NCBI GenBank assembly: GCA_965602635.1
Contig: CBFCZU010000007.1
Coordinates: 1-39,956, forward strand
Length of the DNA: 39,956 bases
From: CBFCZU01 sp965602635
GTDB lineage: Bacteria; Planctomycetota; Phycisphaerae; SM23-33
Reading direction: 5' to 3'
Each line of letters starts with the position of its first letter. Within the stretch, counting starts at the first letter, position 1. A program made the translations under genes and the position numbers. Shown here piece after piece: positions 14,398-24,579 of the stretch. The notes under the pieces are model-generated. The model made no database searches and was not told the origin of the DNA. It was given only the letters and a program-made list of their open reading frames with translations.

Positions 14398-15438
14398 CTA
14401 GCCCAGCAGGCGCGTGTACTGGCGGGCGACCTCCAGGTCCTCCAGCGCCTCGCGGGCGTCGCAGGGCGGGGGCATCTCGCCCCGTATCACCTTGAGAAAG
14501 TTGACCGCCTGCTGCCGCATCGAGTGCACGGGCGGCAGTTGGGGGACCACGCGCCGCGGCTCGCCGCCGGCGTCGCGGAAGATCTCGACTCGCCCGGCCC
14601 TGTTCGACGCCAGCGGCGCGGGAATGTCCAGCCGCACGTAACCGCGCTCGAATGTCACCAGCGCGCTCTCCTGCCAGTCGGCGGTGGTGCTGTAGGGCGA
14701 CATCTCGATCGCGCCGGGAACGCCGGACTCGCTCTCGATCACCAGCAGCACCCCGGCCGGGTCCGCGTGGGCCACCCGGTACGGCTCGCCCAGCAGGTGA
14801 CGCATCAGGTTGACCTGGTGAATGTAGTAGTTGACGAACTCCACGTGCCGGGCGAAGGTCGCCTCGTCCATGTCCGGCGCGGGCGGGTCGGTGTCCAGCT
14901 CGCCGGCCGGCTCGTCGGTGCGGATCAGCTCGTCGAACCCCGCCGCGATCCAGTCCCCCGGCGGCATGGTGATGCGGACGTATCGCAAGGCCCCCAGCTC
15001 GGCGGAATCCTTCAGGCGGTCGATCTCCTGCTTGGCGCGGATCGTGGCCGGGTCGCTTCGCTTGTTGTACCCGACCATCACCGTCGCCCCGCTCCCCTCG
15101 GCGGCGCGGACGATCTGCTCGCCCACCTCAACCGACGCGGCCAGGGGCTTCTCGCAGAACAGCGGCACGCCCGCCTTCAGCAGCTCGGGCAGGAGCACGC
15201 CGTGTCGCTGGAAGGGCTGGCTGGCGACGATCCCGTCGAGCCGCTCGGCCGAGAGCATCTCCTCGTGGCTGCGGTACACGTTGCTCACGCCGTAGCGCCC
15301 GGCCACCTCGCGCGCCAGCCGGGGACGCAGCTCGGCGATGGCCGCCACCTGGCAGTCGGGCAGGGCGGCGTAGTTACGCAGGTGGGCGGCCTGGCCCATC
15401 TGCCCGACGCCGACGAAGCCGATTCTCAGTTTGTCCAC
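14398..15438 (-). CDS. Gfo/Idh/MocA-family NAD(P)-dependent oxidoreductase
   Basis: 346 residues. The N-terminal Rossmann fold has GVGQMG (10-15) and the family's catalytic EKP motif at 96-98 (FCEKPLA), where the lysine assists hydride transfer on a sugar or inositol. The C-terminal alpha/beta domain contains HVEFVNYYIHQVNLMRHLLG, which supplies the family's histidine region. GTG 15438 is supported by GGAGG eight bases upstream. It lies 39 bases downstream of the isomerase/epimerase gene. Such pairs are common in cyclitol and unusual-sugar catabolism, so a shared pathway is likely. The substrate is not identifiable. Confidence 0.9.
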   Translation of the reverse strand: MDKLRIGFVGVGQMGQAAHLRNYAALPDCQVAAIAELRPRLAREVAGRYGVSNVYRSHEEMLSAERLDGIVASQPFQRHGVLLPELLKAGVPLFCEKPLAASVEVGEQIVRAAEGSGATVMVGYNKRSDPATIRAKQEIDRLKDSAELGALRYVRITMPPGDWIAAGFDELIRTDEPAGELDTDPPAPDMDEATFARHVEFVNYYIHQVNLMRHLLGEPYRVAHADPAGVLLVIESESGVPGAIEMSPYSTTADWQESALVTFERGYVRLDIPAPLASNRAGRVEIFRDAGGEPRRVVPQLPPVHSMRQQAVNFLKVIRGEMPPPCDAREALEDLEVARQYTRLLG

Positions 15439-15477
15439 TCGCCGACCCTCCCTTTGGGCCCAGGTGCCGCTCGCCGC

Positions 15478-16278
15478 CTACAGCGCCTCTGCCACGGCGG
15501 CGGCCGACTCGTAGGCGCGGGCGCTGACCTGGTCGGGGTCGTCCTTCTGTGCCTGCCCGAATATCTCCACCGACAGCGGCCCGGCGAAGCCGTTGCCCCG
15601 CAGCCGCGCGAGGATGTCGTTAAGCGGCATCACGCCCTCGCCCGGGTAGGTCCGGTCGGCATCGACGGCGCTGGCCCTGGGCACGTCGTTCACGTCGTTG
15701 AGGTGCACCAGGCTGATCCGGTCGGCCGGGACGCTGTCTATCTGGGAGAGGTTGCCACCGCCTCGCCAGAAGTGGAAGGTGTCGAAGACCATCGTCCCGA
15801 GCGCCGGCCCCTCGCGTAATACGTGCCATGCCTCCAGCGGTGAGTTGTAGTGCTGCCAGGGGCCGATGAACTCGAACGCCGCGGGCACGCCCGCCTGCTC
15901 GACGTTCTCCACGAACTCCGTCCAGTCGTCGGCGGCCTGCTCGAGGGGATTCTCCGGCTTGCCGTAGATGCATATGACGGCGCCGGCCTGAAGCTCCACC
16001 GCCCATTCGAAGACGCGCCTCTGGTCGCTCACGCCGCCGCCCTCGTCCAGCACGGGCACGAAGCACAGCTCGTGCACTTCCAGCCCCCGGCCGTGGACGG
16101 CCTCGACGAGTTGCCCGATCGTCCCGCCCGAGGCGAGCCACTGCTCAATGGCGCTGACCCACAGCCCGACCCCCTGGAAGCCGGCGCGGCGGGCGCGGTC
16201 GAGGTTCGCCGGCAAGGCCTCGCCGCTCAGGCCGTCCCGGAGCGTCACCAGGTTCAGGCCGATGCGGTAAGGTTCCAT
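15478..16278 (-). CDS. sugar phosphate isomerase/epimerase (xylose-isomerase-like TIM barrel)
   Basis: 266 residues of the AP-endonuclease-2/xylose-isomerase-like superfamily. The usual divalent-metal ligands are in order: Glu in AAFEFIG, Asp and His in VFDTFHFWRGG, His in LVHLNDV, and the closing Glu in LSVEIF. ATG 16278 is chosen because AAGGAG stands six bases upstream. The longer reading to 16320 lacks a ribosome-binding site. It is the first gene of a minus-strand pair with the Gfo/Idh/MocA oxidoreductase and divergent from the nucleotidyltransferase-kinase fusion. It probably isomerises or dehydrates a keto-sugar or inositol derivative. Homologues include IolE/IolI-like enzymes. Confidence 0.85.
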   Translation of the reverse strand: MEPYRIGLNLVTLRDGLSGEALPANLDRARRAGFQGVGLWVSAIEQWLASGGTIGQLVEAVHGRGLEVHELCFVPVLDEGGGVSDQRRVFEWAVELQAGAVICIYGKPENPLEQAADDWTEFVENVEQAGVPAAFEFIGPWQHYNSPLEAWHVLREGPALGTMVFDTFHFWRGGGNLSQIDSVPADRISLVHLNDVNDVPRASAVDADRTYPGEGVMPLNDILARLRGNGFAGPLSVEIFGQAQKDDPDQVSARAYESAAAVAEAL

Positions 16279-16343
16279 CGCTGCTCCTTCCTGCCCCGAT
16301 GGGCCGCGCCGCCGCCACAAGCGCGGCTCGGCGGGGAGCAGAC

Positions 16344-16370
16344 CTTATGGCGTCGGGCGGCGGATTGCAA
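16344..16370 (-). promoter_or_regulatory. weak candidate promoter for the isomerase/oxidoreductase pair
   Basis: TTGCAA (16370-16365), a 15-base spacer and CATAAG (16349-16344) on the minus strand, about 65 bases before the isomerase ATG. The spacing is short and both boxes are imperfect. Confidence 0.25.
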
Positions 16371-16400
16371 GCTGCTGGCCCACCGGGCCGGGCGCCGCCC

Positions 16401-16433
16401 TTGACAGCCGCCGCCCGCGAGGGCATGTATTAT
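16401..16433 (+). promoter_or_regulatory. candidate promoter for the nucleotidyltransferase-kinase gene
   Basis: A perfect TTGACA (16401-16406) and TATTAT (16428-16433) lie just before the gene, but the 21-base spacing is longer than the usual 16-18. It may need an activator, or only one of the boxes may be real. Confidence 0.35.
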
Positions 16434-16453
16434 GCGAGGCTTAAGGAGTTTCC

Positions 16454-18928
16454 ATGGACACCAGGGACATCGTCTGCGTGATCCTCTGCGGCGGGCAGGG
16501 CAAGCGGATGGGCTCGGCCGAGATCCACAAGGTGTGCTTCCCGATCGCCGGCACGCCGGCCATTGTCCGAACCGTGGGGATGTTCAAGTCGGTGGGGCTG
16601 TCGCGCTTCATCATCGTGGTCGGGCAGAAGGCCGAGCAGGTTATCTCCACGGTCGGCGCCGCGCACCCGGGAGTGATGTTCGTTTACCAGGGCCGGCCCC
16701 GGGGCACGGGGCACGCCGTCGGCTGCGCGGTCGAGGCGCTCGAGGCCGCCGGTCACAACGGGCACGTGCTGGTGTCGATGGGCGACAAGGTCATCCAGCC
16801 GCGGGTGGTGGACGACCTGCTGGCCCGGCACGAGGAGGAGCGGGTGGACGTGACGATCACCTCGCTGCCGAAGGCTCCGCGGACGACGGCGGGGCGGATC
16901 GTCCTGGACCAGGCGGGTCGGCCCGTCGGGATCGTCGAGCTGGCGGACATCAAGCGAGCGGCCGAGAAGCGCCGCAAGCTGCTCGTCGGGCCCGACCTGC
17001 TCAGCGCCCGCCAGATCGAGAGCCGCAGCAAGGGCGTGAACGCCTCGCTCTACCTGTTCAAGGCCGAGACGCTGTATCGCTCCGTCGCCGCCCTCAGCGA
17101 CGACAACGTCCAGGGCGAGCTGTACCTCACGGACACGGTGGCGAGCGTGGCGTCGGGCGGCGGGTCCGTCGGCGTCCTGGAGGTGGCCAACGAAGAGGAC
17201 CTGATGGCGTTCAACACGCCCGAGGAGCTGCTGGCCATCGAGCAGGTTTTCGCCCGCCGGCTGACGCGGCGGCGGCGGATCGGGGGGATCACCGCCAAGC
17301 CCTCGGGGCGGGCCTACCGCTCGGCGGCCAAGTGGCTCGAAATCTTCCAGGCCAATCCCCTGCGCCTCCGCCGGGCCATGTCGGACGTCTATGGCGACGA
17401 CGCGGCCGTGCTGGAGGAGAGGCGGCGGGCGTTCGCGGGCGTGCTCGAGGCCTTCGTGAAGGCCTTCGGCCCGTCGCGGCGGGCGGTGCTCGTCCGCGCG
17501 CCGGGGCGGATCAACCTCATGGGCCGGCACGTCGATCACCGCGGCGGCTACGTCAACGTAATGGCCATCAGCCGGGAGGTCATCCTGGCCGCCGCCCCGC
17601 GCGACGACGACGTCGTCTCGCTCGTGAACCTCAGCAAGAAGCAGTTCCCCGACCGCGAGTTCCGCATCGGCGAGCTTCTCGGGCAGGCCGACTGGTTCGA
17701 GTGGGTTGACTTCATCAATTCGTCCACCGTCCGCCAGGTGCTCGAGGCCTGGCAGGGCGACTGGAGCAACTACGCCAAGGCGGCGGTGCTGCGGCTCCAG
17801 CACGCCTGCCCGGACCACCGCCTCGGCGGGATGGACTGCGTGGTGACGGGCAACATTCCCATGGGCGCCGGGCTCTCCAGCAGCTCGGCGGTGGTGGTGG
17901 CCGTGGCCGAGGCCGCCGTGGCGCTCAACGGGCTCGACGTCACCACGCGGCAGTTCGTGGACCTCTGCGGCGAGGGGGAGTGGTTCGTCGGCTCGCGCGG
18001 CGGCAGCGCCGACCACGCCGCCATCCGCAGCGGAGAGCGCGGACGCGTCGCACGCGTCGGCTTCTTCCCCTTCCGGATCGAGGAGACGATCCCCTGGCCC
18101 GACGAGCTGAGCCTGGTCATCGCCAACAGCCACGTCCGCGCCGCAAAGAGCGAGAGCGCCCGCCACACGTTCAACCAGCGTGTGGCGTGCTACAACCTGG
18201 CCGAGATGCTGCTGAGGCGCCGCAGCGCGATCCTGCGCTCGATCGAGCACCTGCGCGACGTCTCGCCCGATGCCCTGGGCGTCTCGCCGGCGGAGATTTA
18301 CCGGGCGCTGAAGCGGCTGCCGGCGCGGGTGAACCGGCGCGGGGCGGCGGCGCTGCTGCCGGATGAGCGGGACCGGCTGAGCGAAATCTTCGCCACGCAT
18401 CGCGACATCGGCCCTTACCGCCTGCGCGACGTGGCCATGTACGGCATCGCCGAGTGCCTGCGGAGCGACATGTTCGGCCGCCGGCTCCGCCGCGGGCGGA
18501 CCGAGGAGCTGGCGATGCTGATGCGGATCAGCCACGACGGCGACCGCGTCGTCCACCACCGGCGGGGGCGCCCGGTGCGCTTCGCGCCCTCATACAGCGA
18601 CTCGCGCCTGGAGAGGCTGATCGCGGCGGTGACTTCCGAGAACGCCGCGGTGCGTGCCCCGGCCGCCCTGTGGGCCCAGCCGGGGCGGTACGCCTGCTCC
18701 ACGCCGGAGATCGACCTGATGGTCGATCTGGCGGGCGGCGAGGAGGGCGTCATCGGCGCCCAGGTCGCCGGCGCCGGACTGGGCGGCTGCGCCATGATCC
18801 TGGTGCGGACCGACGCGCTGAAGGGGCTGCTCTCGGCCCTGCGCGCCGGCTACTACCGCCCGCGGAAGCTTGCCTTCGACGTGCACGTCTGCCGCCCGGT
18901 CGGGGGCAGCGGAATCCTGACGGTCTGA
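16454..18928 (+). CDS. bifunctional sugar nucleotidyltransferase / GHMP (galactokinase-like) kinase
   Basis: 824 residues in two catalytic halves. Residues 1-265 are a GlmU-like nucleotidyltransferase, with LCGGQGKRMG (11-20), GRPRGTGHAVGCA and the metal-site region VLVSMGDKVIQP. After a linker of about 80 residues comes a GHMP kinase (about 345-824): the galactokinase-type signature RAPGRINLMGRHVDHRGG (348-365), the ATP loop NIPMGAGLSSSSA (467-479), the likely catalytic base Asp520, and the third motif GAGLGG (773-778). The usual Glu of the GEH motif is Arg358, and DY is DH, so the sugar is probably not plain galactose. The layout predicts phosphorylation and then nucleotide activation of one salvaged sugar, the logic of Bacteroides FKP. 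AAGGAG lies five bases before the ATG. The substrate is unknown. Confidence 0.88.
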   Translation: MDTRDIVCVILCGGQGKRMGSAEIHKVCFPIAGTPAIVRTVGMFKSVGLSRFIIVVGQKAEQVISTVGAAHPGVMFVYQGRPRGTGHAVGCAVEALEAAGHNGHVLVSMGDKVIQPRVVDDLLARHEEERVDVTITSLPKAPRTTAGRIVLDQAGRPVGIVELADIKRAAEKRRKLLVGPDLLSARQIESRSKGVNASLYLFKAETLYRSVAALSDDNVQGELYLTDTVASVASGGGSVGVLEVANEEDLMAFNTPEELLAIEQVFARRLTRRRRIGGITAKPSGRAYRSAAKWLEIFQANPLRLRRAMSDVYGDDAAVLEERRRAFAGVLEAFVKAFGPSRRAVLVRAPGRINLMGRHVDHRGGYVNVMAISREVILAAAPRDDDVVSLVNLSKKQFPDREFRIGELLGQADWFEWVDFINSSTVRQVLEAWQGDWSNYAKAAVLRLQHACPDHRLGGMDCVVTGNIPMGAGLSSSSAVVVAVAEAAVALNGLDVTTRQFVDLCGEGEWFVGSRGGSADHAAIRSGERGRVARVGFFPFRIEETIPWPDELSLVIANSHVRAAKSESARHTFNQRVACYNLAEMLLRRRSAILRSIEHLRDVSPDALGVSPAEIYRALKRLPARVNRRGAAALLPDERDRLSEIFATHRDIGPYRLRDVAMYGIAECLRSDMFGRRLRRGRTEELAMLMRISHDGDRVVHHRRGRPVRFAPSYSDSRLERLIAAVTSENAAVRAPAALWAQPGRYACSTPEIDLMVDLAGGEEGVIGAQVAGAGLGGCAMILVRTDALKGLLSALRAGYYRPRKLAFDVHVCRPVGGSGILTV

Positions 18929-18947
18929 GGCCCGCCGGGGCCGAGGG

Positions 18948-21680
18948 TCACTTGCCCCCGCCGACGGCCTTGGTGGCCTCGGCTGCCGTCTGGAAGAGCT
19001 TCAGCGCCCGGTCCTCCCAGCCGGAATACGGCCAGGAGATGACCGACTCGGCGGCAATGCCCTGCAGGCGGTGCCAGCGCGTCCGCTCGTCGAGCACGTC
19101 CTGTGCCCTGGCGGCGAGCCCGGCTGGTAGGCGGGGGGGCTTCTCGGTCAGCAGCTTCTCCAGGAATATGCGCGCCTCGCACTCCTGGATGTTCTCCCGC
19201 ATCATCTGGTAGCGGACCGTCGGCACGGCGCCGTTGGGCCCGGGGTAAAGCAGTTGGCCTGAGTAGATGCCGAGGTTGCCCTCGCTGGTGGCGGGGTAGC
19301 GCCCGACGAGCGTGCCGCCGCGGACGGTCTTGGTGCCCTTGATCTGCCAGAAGTCCACGCCGATCTGCCCCAGGCCCCGGCGGTGGGCCAGCAGCGACTG
19401 CTCGCAGGCCGTGCGGAACTGAACGATGGGGCTGGCGTCGAACAGGCCCCGGTCCAGCCAGGTCCGCAGGCCTTCGCTGATCGGGTATTTCCACCCGTAA
19501 GGCCGCCGCTCGGCCGGGTCCCAGTTGTCCCATCCGCCCCAGACGTTGGCCTGGTATTTGATCGGCACCGTGCCGCCTTTGTAAGGCATCGTATTGTGCC
19601 GGACGGGCGGATGACGCGTTCCCTGCCAGCCTACTTTGGGGAGGATGCGGTGGAAGACGCCGACAGTCGGCGGCTTGGGCTGCTGGTCGGCCACGTAGCC
19701 CATGAGCATCGCGTCGCGCAGGCCGCGCTTGGCCAGGATGTCGCGCACGCCGTGCAGCACCGGCTTCCAGAAAGTCTCGGCCTCGTCCGTGCCGTGGGTG
19801 GGGCCGTCGGCGTTGGAGAGCTTGCCGGCGGCGTCGCGGAGGGTGTACCTGGGGAACTTCCGCCGATGGCCGCGCGTCGAGATGTGCATGCACGAGTCCC
19901 ACACGCCCAGCACGACGAACTGCGGCTTGCCCATGTGCTTGACCGCCAGGTCCACGTACTTCTCAACGGCGCCGAAGTCGTGGGTCGTCTTCCCGGCGGC
20001 GTCCTTTGCCCACACCACCAGCGACCGCTCGTTGCCGTACTGGCTCTCGGCGGTCAGGGGCAGGTACAGCACCTTTGGCCCGAGCTTGGCGACCCACTCG
20101 AGGCTGCGGGCGACGAGCTTGCAGTGGCGGTCCGACCACATGGGCACGTCGTATGCCAGGGCGGGCCCCTCGGGGCACTGGATCATCCCCATGAAGTAGG
20201 CGTAGCCGGCCGGGTCGGACAGCCGCCAGTCGATCACCTTCAACTCGACCGGCACCTCGATGGGATCGTGGGCGTCCAGGGCGATCGTCAGCGTGCCGCG
20301 GTAGTCGCCCGGCGCGGCGTCGTGGGGGATCTCCGCGACGACCCACACCGGCTGCATTGCCCCGTCGCGCAGCTTCGCTGGCAGGGCGGCGGCCTGACGG
20401 GCATCGGCGAGGGCCTTGGAGACCGGCTTGGCGGCCAGACCGACCGTCTCGGGGGGCGCGTCGATCAGGGCGTCGTCGCGCCGCCACGGCAGGGGGCCCC
20501 ATTGCACCACGCCGTAATCGAGCGAGCCGCCCCAGCGCGACCCGCGCGGAGGTTCGAACCTGCCGTACCATGCCTTCACCGCCGAGGCGGGCAGCTTCTT
20601 CCCGTCGGCGGTCGCCAGCGGGCCGACCTTCGCGCGGACGTTCGTCATCGCCGCGTCGCTGCTGACGACGACCCGCCCCGAGGCGCAGCCGTTGCGTGGC
20701 CCGGCCATCCGGACGGGGCGGAGCTTCTCGTGCGGGTCGCCCCAGGTCGCGTCGTGGAGTTCCTCGGCCGTGTTCGTGTTCCATACCTGCACGCCCGTCG
20801 GCCTGACGACGTTCGGCACGACCGCGCCCGCGCCGCCGGCCTGTAGGTGCAGCTCGATCAGCCCGCAGGTGGACCACTCTGGGCGCAACTTGCGCGGCCC
20901 GAACGCCTCGGGGTAGGGGGCGGCGTGGATCTCGACGGACAGAACGTTCGTGCCCTTGCGGAGGAGCCTGGCGGGAACGGCCACACCCTCCAGCCGGCGG
21001 ACGCGCAGGGGATAGGCCTCCTTGGCGACCACGTCCCGGTCGCCCCACCAGCTCCACGGCTTGTCCTTGTCCTTCAGGTAGGCCTTGTCGGGATAGATCT
21101 CGGCGAGCGCCCCGCCCTCTATCTCGCCGGCGGGGAGGTTGGCGCGGGCGATCTCGGTGCCGTTGACATAGACGGCCGCCCCGCCGCGGTACGCCAGCGT
21201 CAGGCGGAGATCTCCCGCCGCGGCCGGGTCGGTCACGGTGAACTTGCCGCGCATGGAGATCTGCCGCAGGTCCCTCGACCCCTGCCCGCCGCCGGCGCGG
21301 TGGTCCCACTCGCCGTTGGCCCACTTGGCGAAGAAGTGCCTCCTGGCCCAGCGGGAGTCGTCGAAGTCCACGCCCGTCCAGCCCGCGGCGGGATACTGCG
21401 TGAGGAACTGGAAGCTGGGAAGCTCCGTTCCTCCCACGTATCGCCCGCGTTTCAGCACTCGCGGCTTCAGGCCGGACTCGGTCTTGATCTGCGGGCGGTC
21501 CCATGCATACAGCACGCGCCAGACGCCGCTGCCGTCCAGCACGCAGACGCTCTTGCTGCCGGCTGCCGCCTCCTGGGCCGGCAGGGCCCTGGCCGCGAGC
21601 AGCAAAGCCAGACCGCCCAGTGCGGCACACAGGTAAGATGCACATCTGCCCGGACCGTTACGCCTTGTCGCACTTCTCAC
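18948..21680 (-). CDS. secreted glycoside-hydrolase-like protein (DUF4091/GH123-like)
   Basis: 910 residues. The signal peptide (1-35, cleavage near LPA-QE) is followed by a galactose-binding-like beta-sandwich, with GVDFDDSRWARR near 105-116 and AAVYVNGTEIAR near 178-190. A linker beta region comes next (about 300-480, including APGDYRGTLTIALDAH). The C-terminal half reads as a TIM barrel, with VIDWRLSDPAGYAYFMG, QFVVLGVWDSCMHI and LAHRRGLGQIGVDFW. This order resembles large planctomycete proteins with DUF4091 or GH123-like domains, thought to cleave complex glycans. I cannot name catalytic acids with confidence. The start is GTG 21680, with GGAG eight bases upstream. Divergent from glmS. 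Confidence 0.7.
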   Translation of the reverse strand: MRSATRRNGPGRCASYLCAALGGLALLLAARALPAQEAAAGSKSVCVLDGSGVWRVLYAWDRPQIKTESGLKPRVLKRGRYVGGTELPSFQFLTQYPAAGWTGVDFDDSRWARRHFFAKWANGEWDHRAGGGQGSRDLRQISMRGKFTVTDPAAAGDLRLTLAYRGGAAVYVNGTEIARANLPAGEIEGGALAEIYPDKAYLKDKDKPWSWWGDRDVVAKEAYPLRVRRLEGVAVPARLLRKGTNVLSVEIHAAPYPEAFGPRKLRPEWSTCGLIELHLQAGGAGAVVPNVVRPTGVQVWNTNTAEELHDATWGDPHEKLRPVRMAGPRNGCASGRVVVSSDAAMTNVRAKVGPLATADGKKLPASAVKAWYGRFEPPRGSRWGGSLDYGVVQWGPLPWRRDDALIDAPPETVGLAAKPVSKALADARQAAALPAKLRDGAMQPVWVVAEIPHDAAPGDYRGTLTIALDAHDPIEVPVELKVIDWRLSDPAGYAYFMGMIQCPEGPALAYDVPMWSDRHCKLVARSLEWVAKLGPKVLYLPLTAESQYGNERSLVVWAKDAAGKTTHDFGAVEKYVDLAVKHMGKPQFVVLGVWDSCMHISTRGHRRKFPRYTLRDAAGKLSNADGPTHGTDEAETFWKPVLHGVRDILAKRGLRDAMLMGYVADQQPKPPTVGVFHRILPKVGWQGTRHPPVRHNTMPYKGGTVPIKYQANVWGGWDNWDPAERRPYGWKYPISEGLRTWLDRGLFDASPIVQFRTACEQSLLAHRRGLGQIGVDFWQIKGTKTVRGGTLVGRYPATSEGNLGIYSGQLLYPGPNGAVPTVRYQMMRENIQECEARIFLEKLLTEKPPRLPAGLAARAQDVLDERTRWHRLQGIAAESVISWPYSGWEDRALKLFQTAAEATKAVGGGK

Positions 21681-21922
21681 GCCTGTTCTCCAGCTTGAAG
21701 GTCACTGATTTTACTCGGCCGGCATTTCCCGACCCGGCCCCGAGACCGGGGCAGCCGCGGGGCCAGCCGGCAACGTACCACAATTGCACACCCCTATTAA
21801 CACTCGACCGGCGGCGAGGTGGTGCGGCTTGCCACTTCCCGTCGCGCCGGGGTCTACCGCAAGCTGCCCCTTCGGTTCGCCGATATCAATTCCGCGCGGA
21901 GGACTGGTTTAGGGAGCGCGGC
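21681..21922. other. divergent intergenic region between the glycoside-hydrolase-like gene and glmS
   Basis: About 240 bases with a hairpin GCCCCG-AGAC-CGGGGC at 21737-21752. A TAAAAT box on the minus strand (21713-21708) could serve the hydrolase gene, but no good -35 box accompanies it. I looked for a glmS ribozyme upstream of glmS and see no support for one. Confidence 0.35.
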
Positions 21923-23767
<1,845 letters not shown>

Positions 23768-23785
23768 CCGCCCGCCGAGGCCGGC

Positions 23786-24298
23786 TCACTCCAGCCTCGC
23801 CGGCGCCAGGCCGTTGAGCAGGTCCGCCAGGATGGTCCGCTCCAGCGACTCGTTCCGCCCCGTAGTCTGCCATGCCTGGTCCTGCTCGGCTGTCAGGGGC
23901 GCCGTCTCCTGGGCGGGCGTCCGGCTGGGCAGTTCAGTGTCCACCGTCACCGGCTGCATGTAGCGGATGGCGGCCGAGTCCTGCCGCTGAATCTCCACCC
24001 GCAGGTCGGCGAAGACTTCGTCTCCCTTCTGGCGGATCCTCATGGTGGCCGAGTGGCGGGCCGGCGATGAGCCCAGCAGGCGGTCGCGCGCGGCGGTCAC
24101 CGGCTCCGGGCGGCAGATGATCTTGCCCGTCTCGGGGTCGGCCGAGGCGATCGAGAAGTACTGCGACATGACCGCCTTGCCCACCGCAAAGGCCCGGGCG
24201 TAGCCGACATCGCCCAGCGGTTGAGAGCGGTACCGCTCGAACTGGCACCCTCCGGCGGCGAGGGTGCCGACAAGCGCGACGAAGGTCAACGTTCTCAT
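23786..24298 (-). CDS. small lipoprotein of unknown function
   Basis: 170 residues. The signal ends in LAAGGC, a good lipobox with Cys at about residue 18, so the protein should be membrane-anchored after Lgt and signal peptidase II processing. The mature part has an alpha/beta pattern: YARAFAVGKAVMSQYFSIASADPETG, ATMRIRQKGDEVFADLRVEIQR and a polar C-terminal helix. ATG 24298 has GGGAG about nine bases upstream. It lies downstream of guaB on the same strand, but about 280 bases of hairpin-rich sequence separate them, so co-transcription is doubtful. I do not recognise the family. Confidence 0.75.
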   Translation of the reverse strand: MRTLTFVALVGTLAAGGCQFERYRSQPLGDVGYARAFAVGKAVMSQYFSIASADPETGKIICRPEPVTAARDRLLGSSPARHSATMRIRQKGDEVFADLRVEIQRQDSAAIRYMQPVTVDTELPSRTPAQETAPLTAEQDQAWQTTGRNESLERTILADLLNGLAPARLE

Positions 24299-24382
24299 CT
24301 TGTCTTCTCCCGATCTGCTTGCGTTGTCCTGAGCGTATCGTCCCCGGCGGCCCGCGTCAACGTGCGTCCGCCCGCCGCGCCG

Positions 24383-24533
24383 GGGCTAGCCTGCTTATTG
24401 CATGACCCCTTCCGGGTCTATGCAATAAGCACCTTTGCGAGAGACGGTTCTCTCGCAAAGGTTTCGACTCGGCGCTTCGCGCCTCGCTCAAGGCTAGCCC
24501 TGAGCAAGAGCGACGTAAGTCGCTCGCGTCGAA
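24383..24533. other. dense array of stable hairpins downstream of guaB
   Basis: About 150 bases with at least five stems. Hairpin A (24392-24431) has a 12-pair outer stem, TGCTTATTGCAT with ATGCAATAAGCA, continued by GACCC/GGGTC. Hairpin B (24432-24461) is 13 perfect pairs with a CGGT loop. Hairpin C is GGCGC-TTC-GCGCC (24471-24483). Hairpin D is GCTCA (24486-24490) with TGAGC (24501-24505). Hairpin E is GAGCGAC-GTAA-GTCGCTC (24508-24525). TTCGAC (24463-24468) and GTCGAA (24528-24533) can close C, D and E into one multibranch unit. GGGCTAGCC (24383-24391) and GGCTAGCCC (24492-24500) are inverted copies, like ends of a small mobile element. No coding frame is convincing. Confidence 0.75.
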
Positions 24534-24544
24534 GCCCGTGGGGC

Positions 24545-24579
24545 GGATGTTGCACGCGCATCGTGCAACATCCGGGCTA
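24545..24579 (-). repeat. 35-nt palindromic repeat, copy 2, containing the guaB stop codon
   Basis: Read on the minus strand: TAGCCC, then GGATGTTGCACG-ATGCG-CGTGCAACATCC, a perfect 12-pair stem. All 30 bases outside the loop match copy 1 at 10530-10564. The TAG is the guaB stop. The bases beyond both ends differ between the copies, so the element has exact borders. Confidence 0.85.

Noticed and set aside
16430..18559. Long open frame on the minus strand opposite the kinase fusion
   Set aside because: It is a G+C-driven shadow, rich in Arg, Pro, Gly and His, with no motif; the plus frame has clear enzyme motifs.
21681..21922. Possible glmS ribozyme or other riboswitch before glmS
   Set aside because: No conserved core or cleavage-site pattern was recognised; only one simple hairpin is present.
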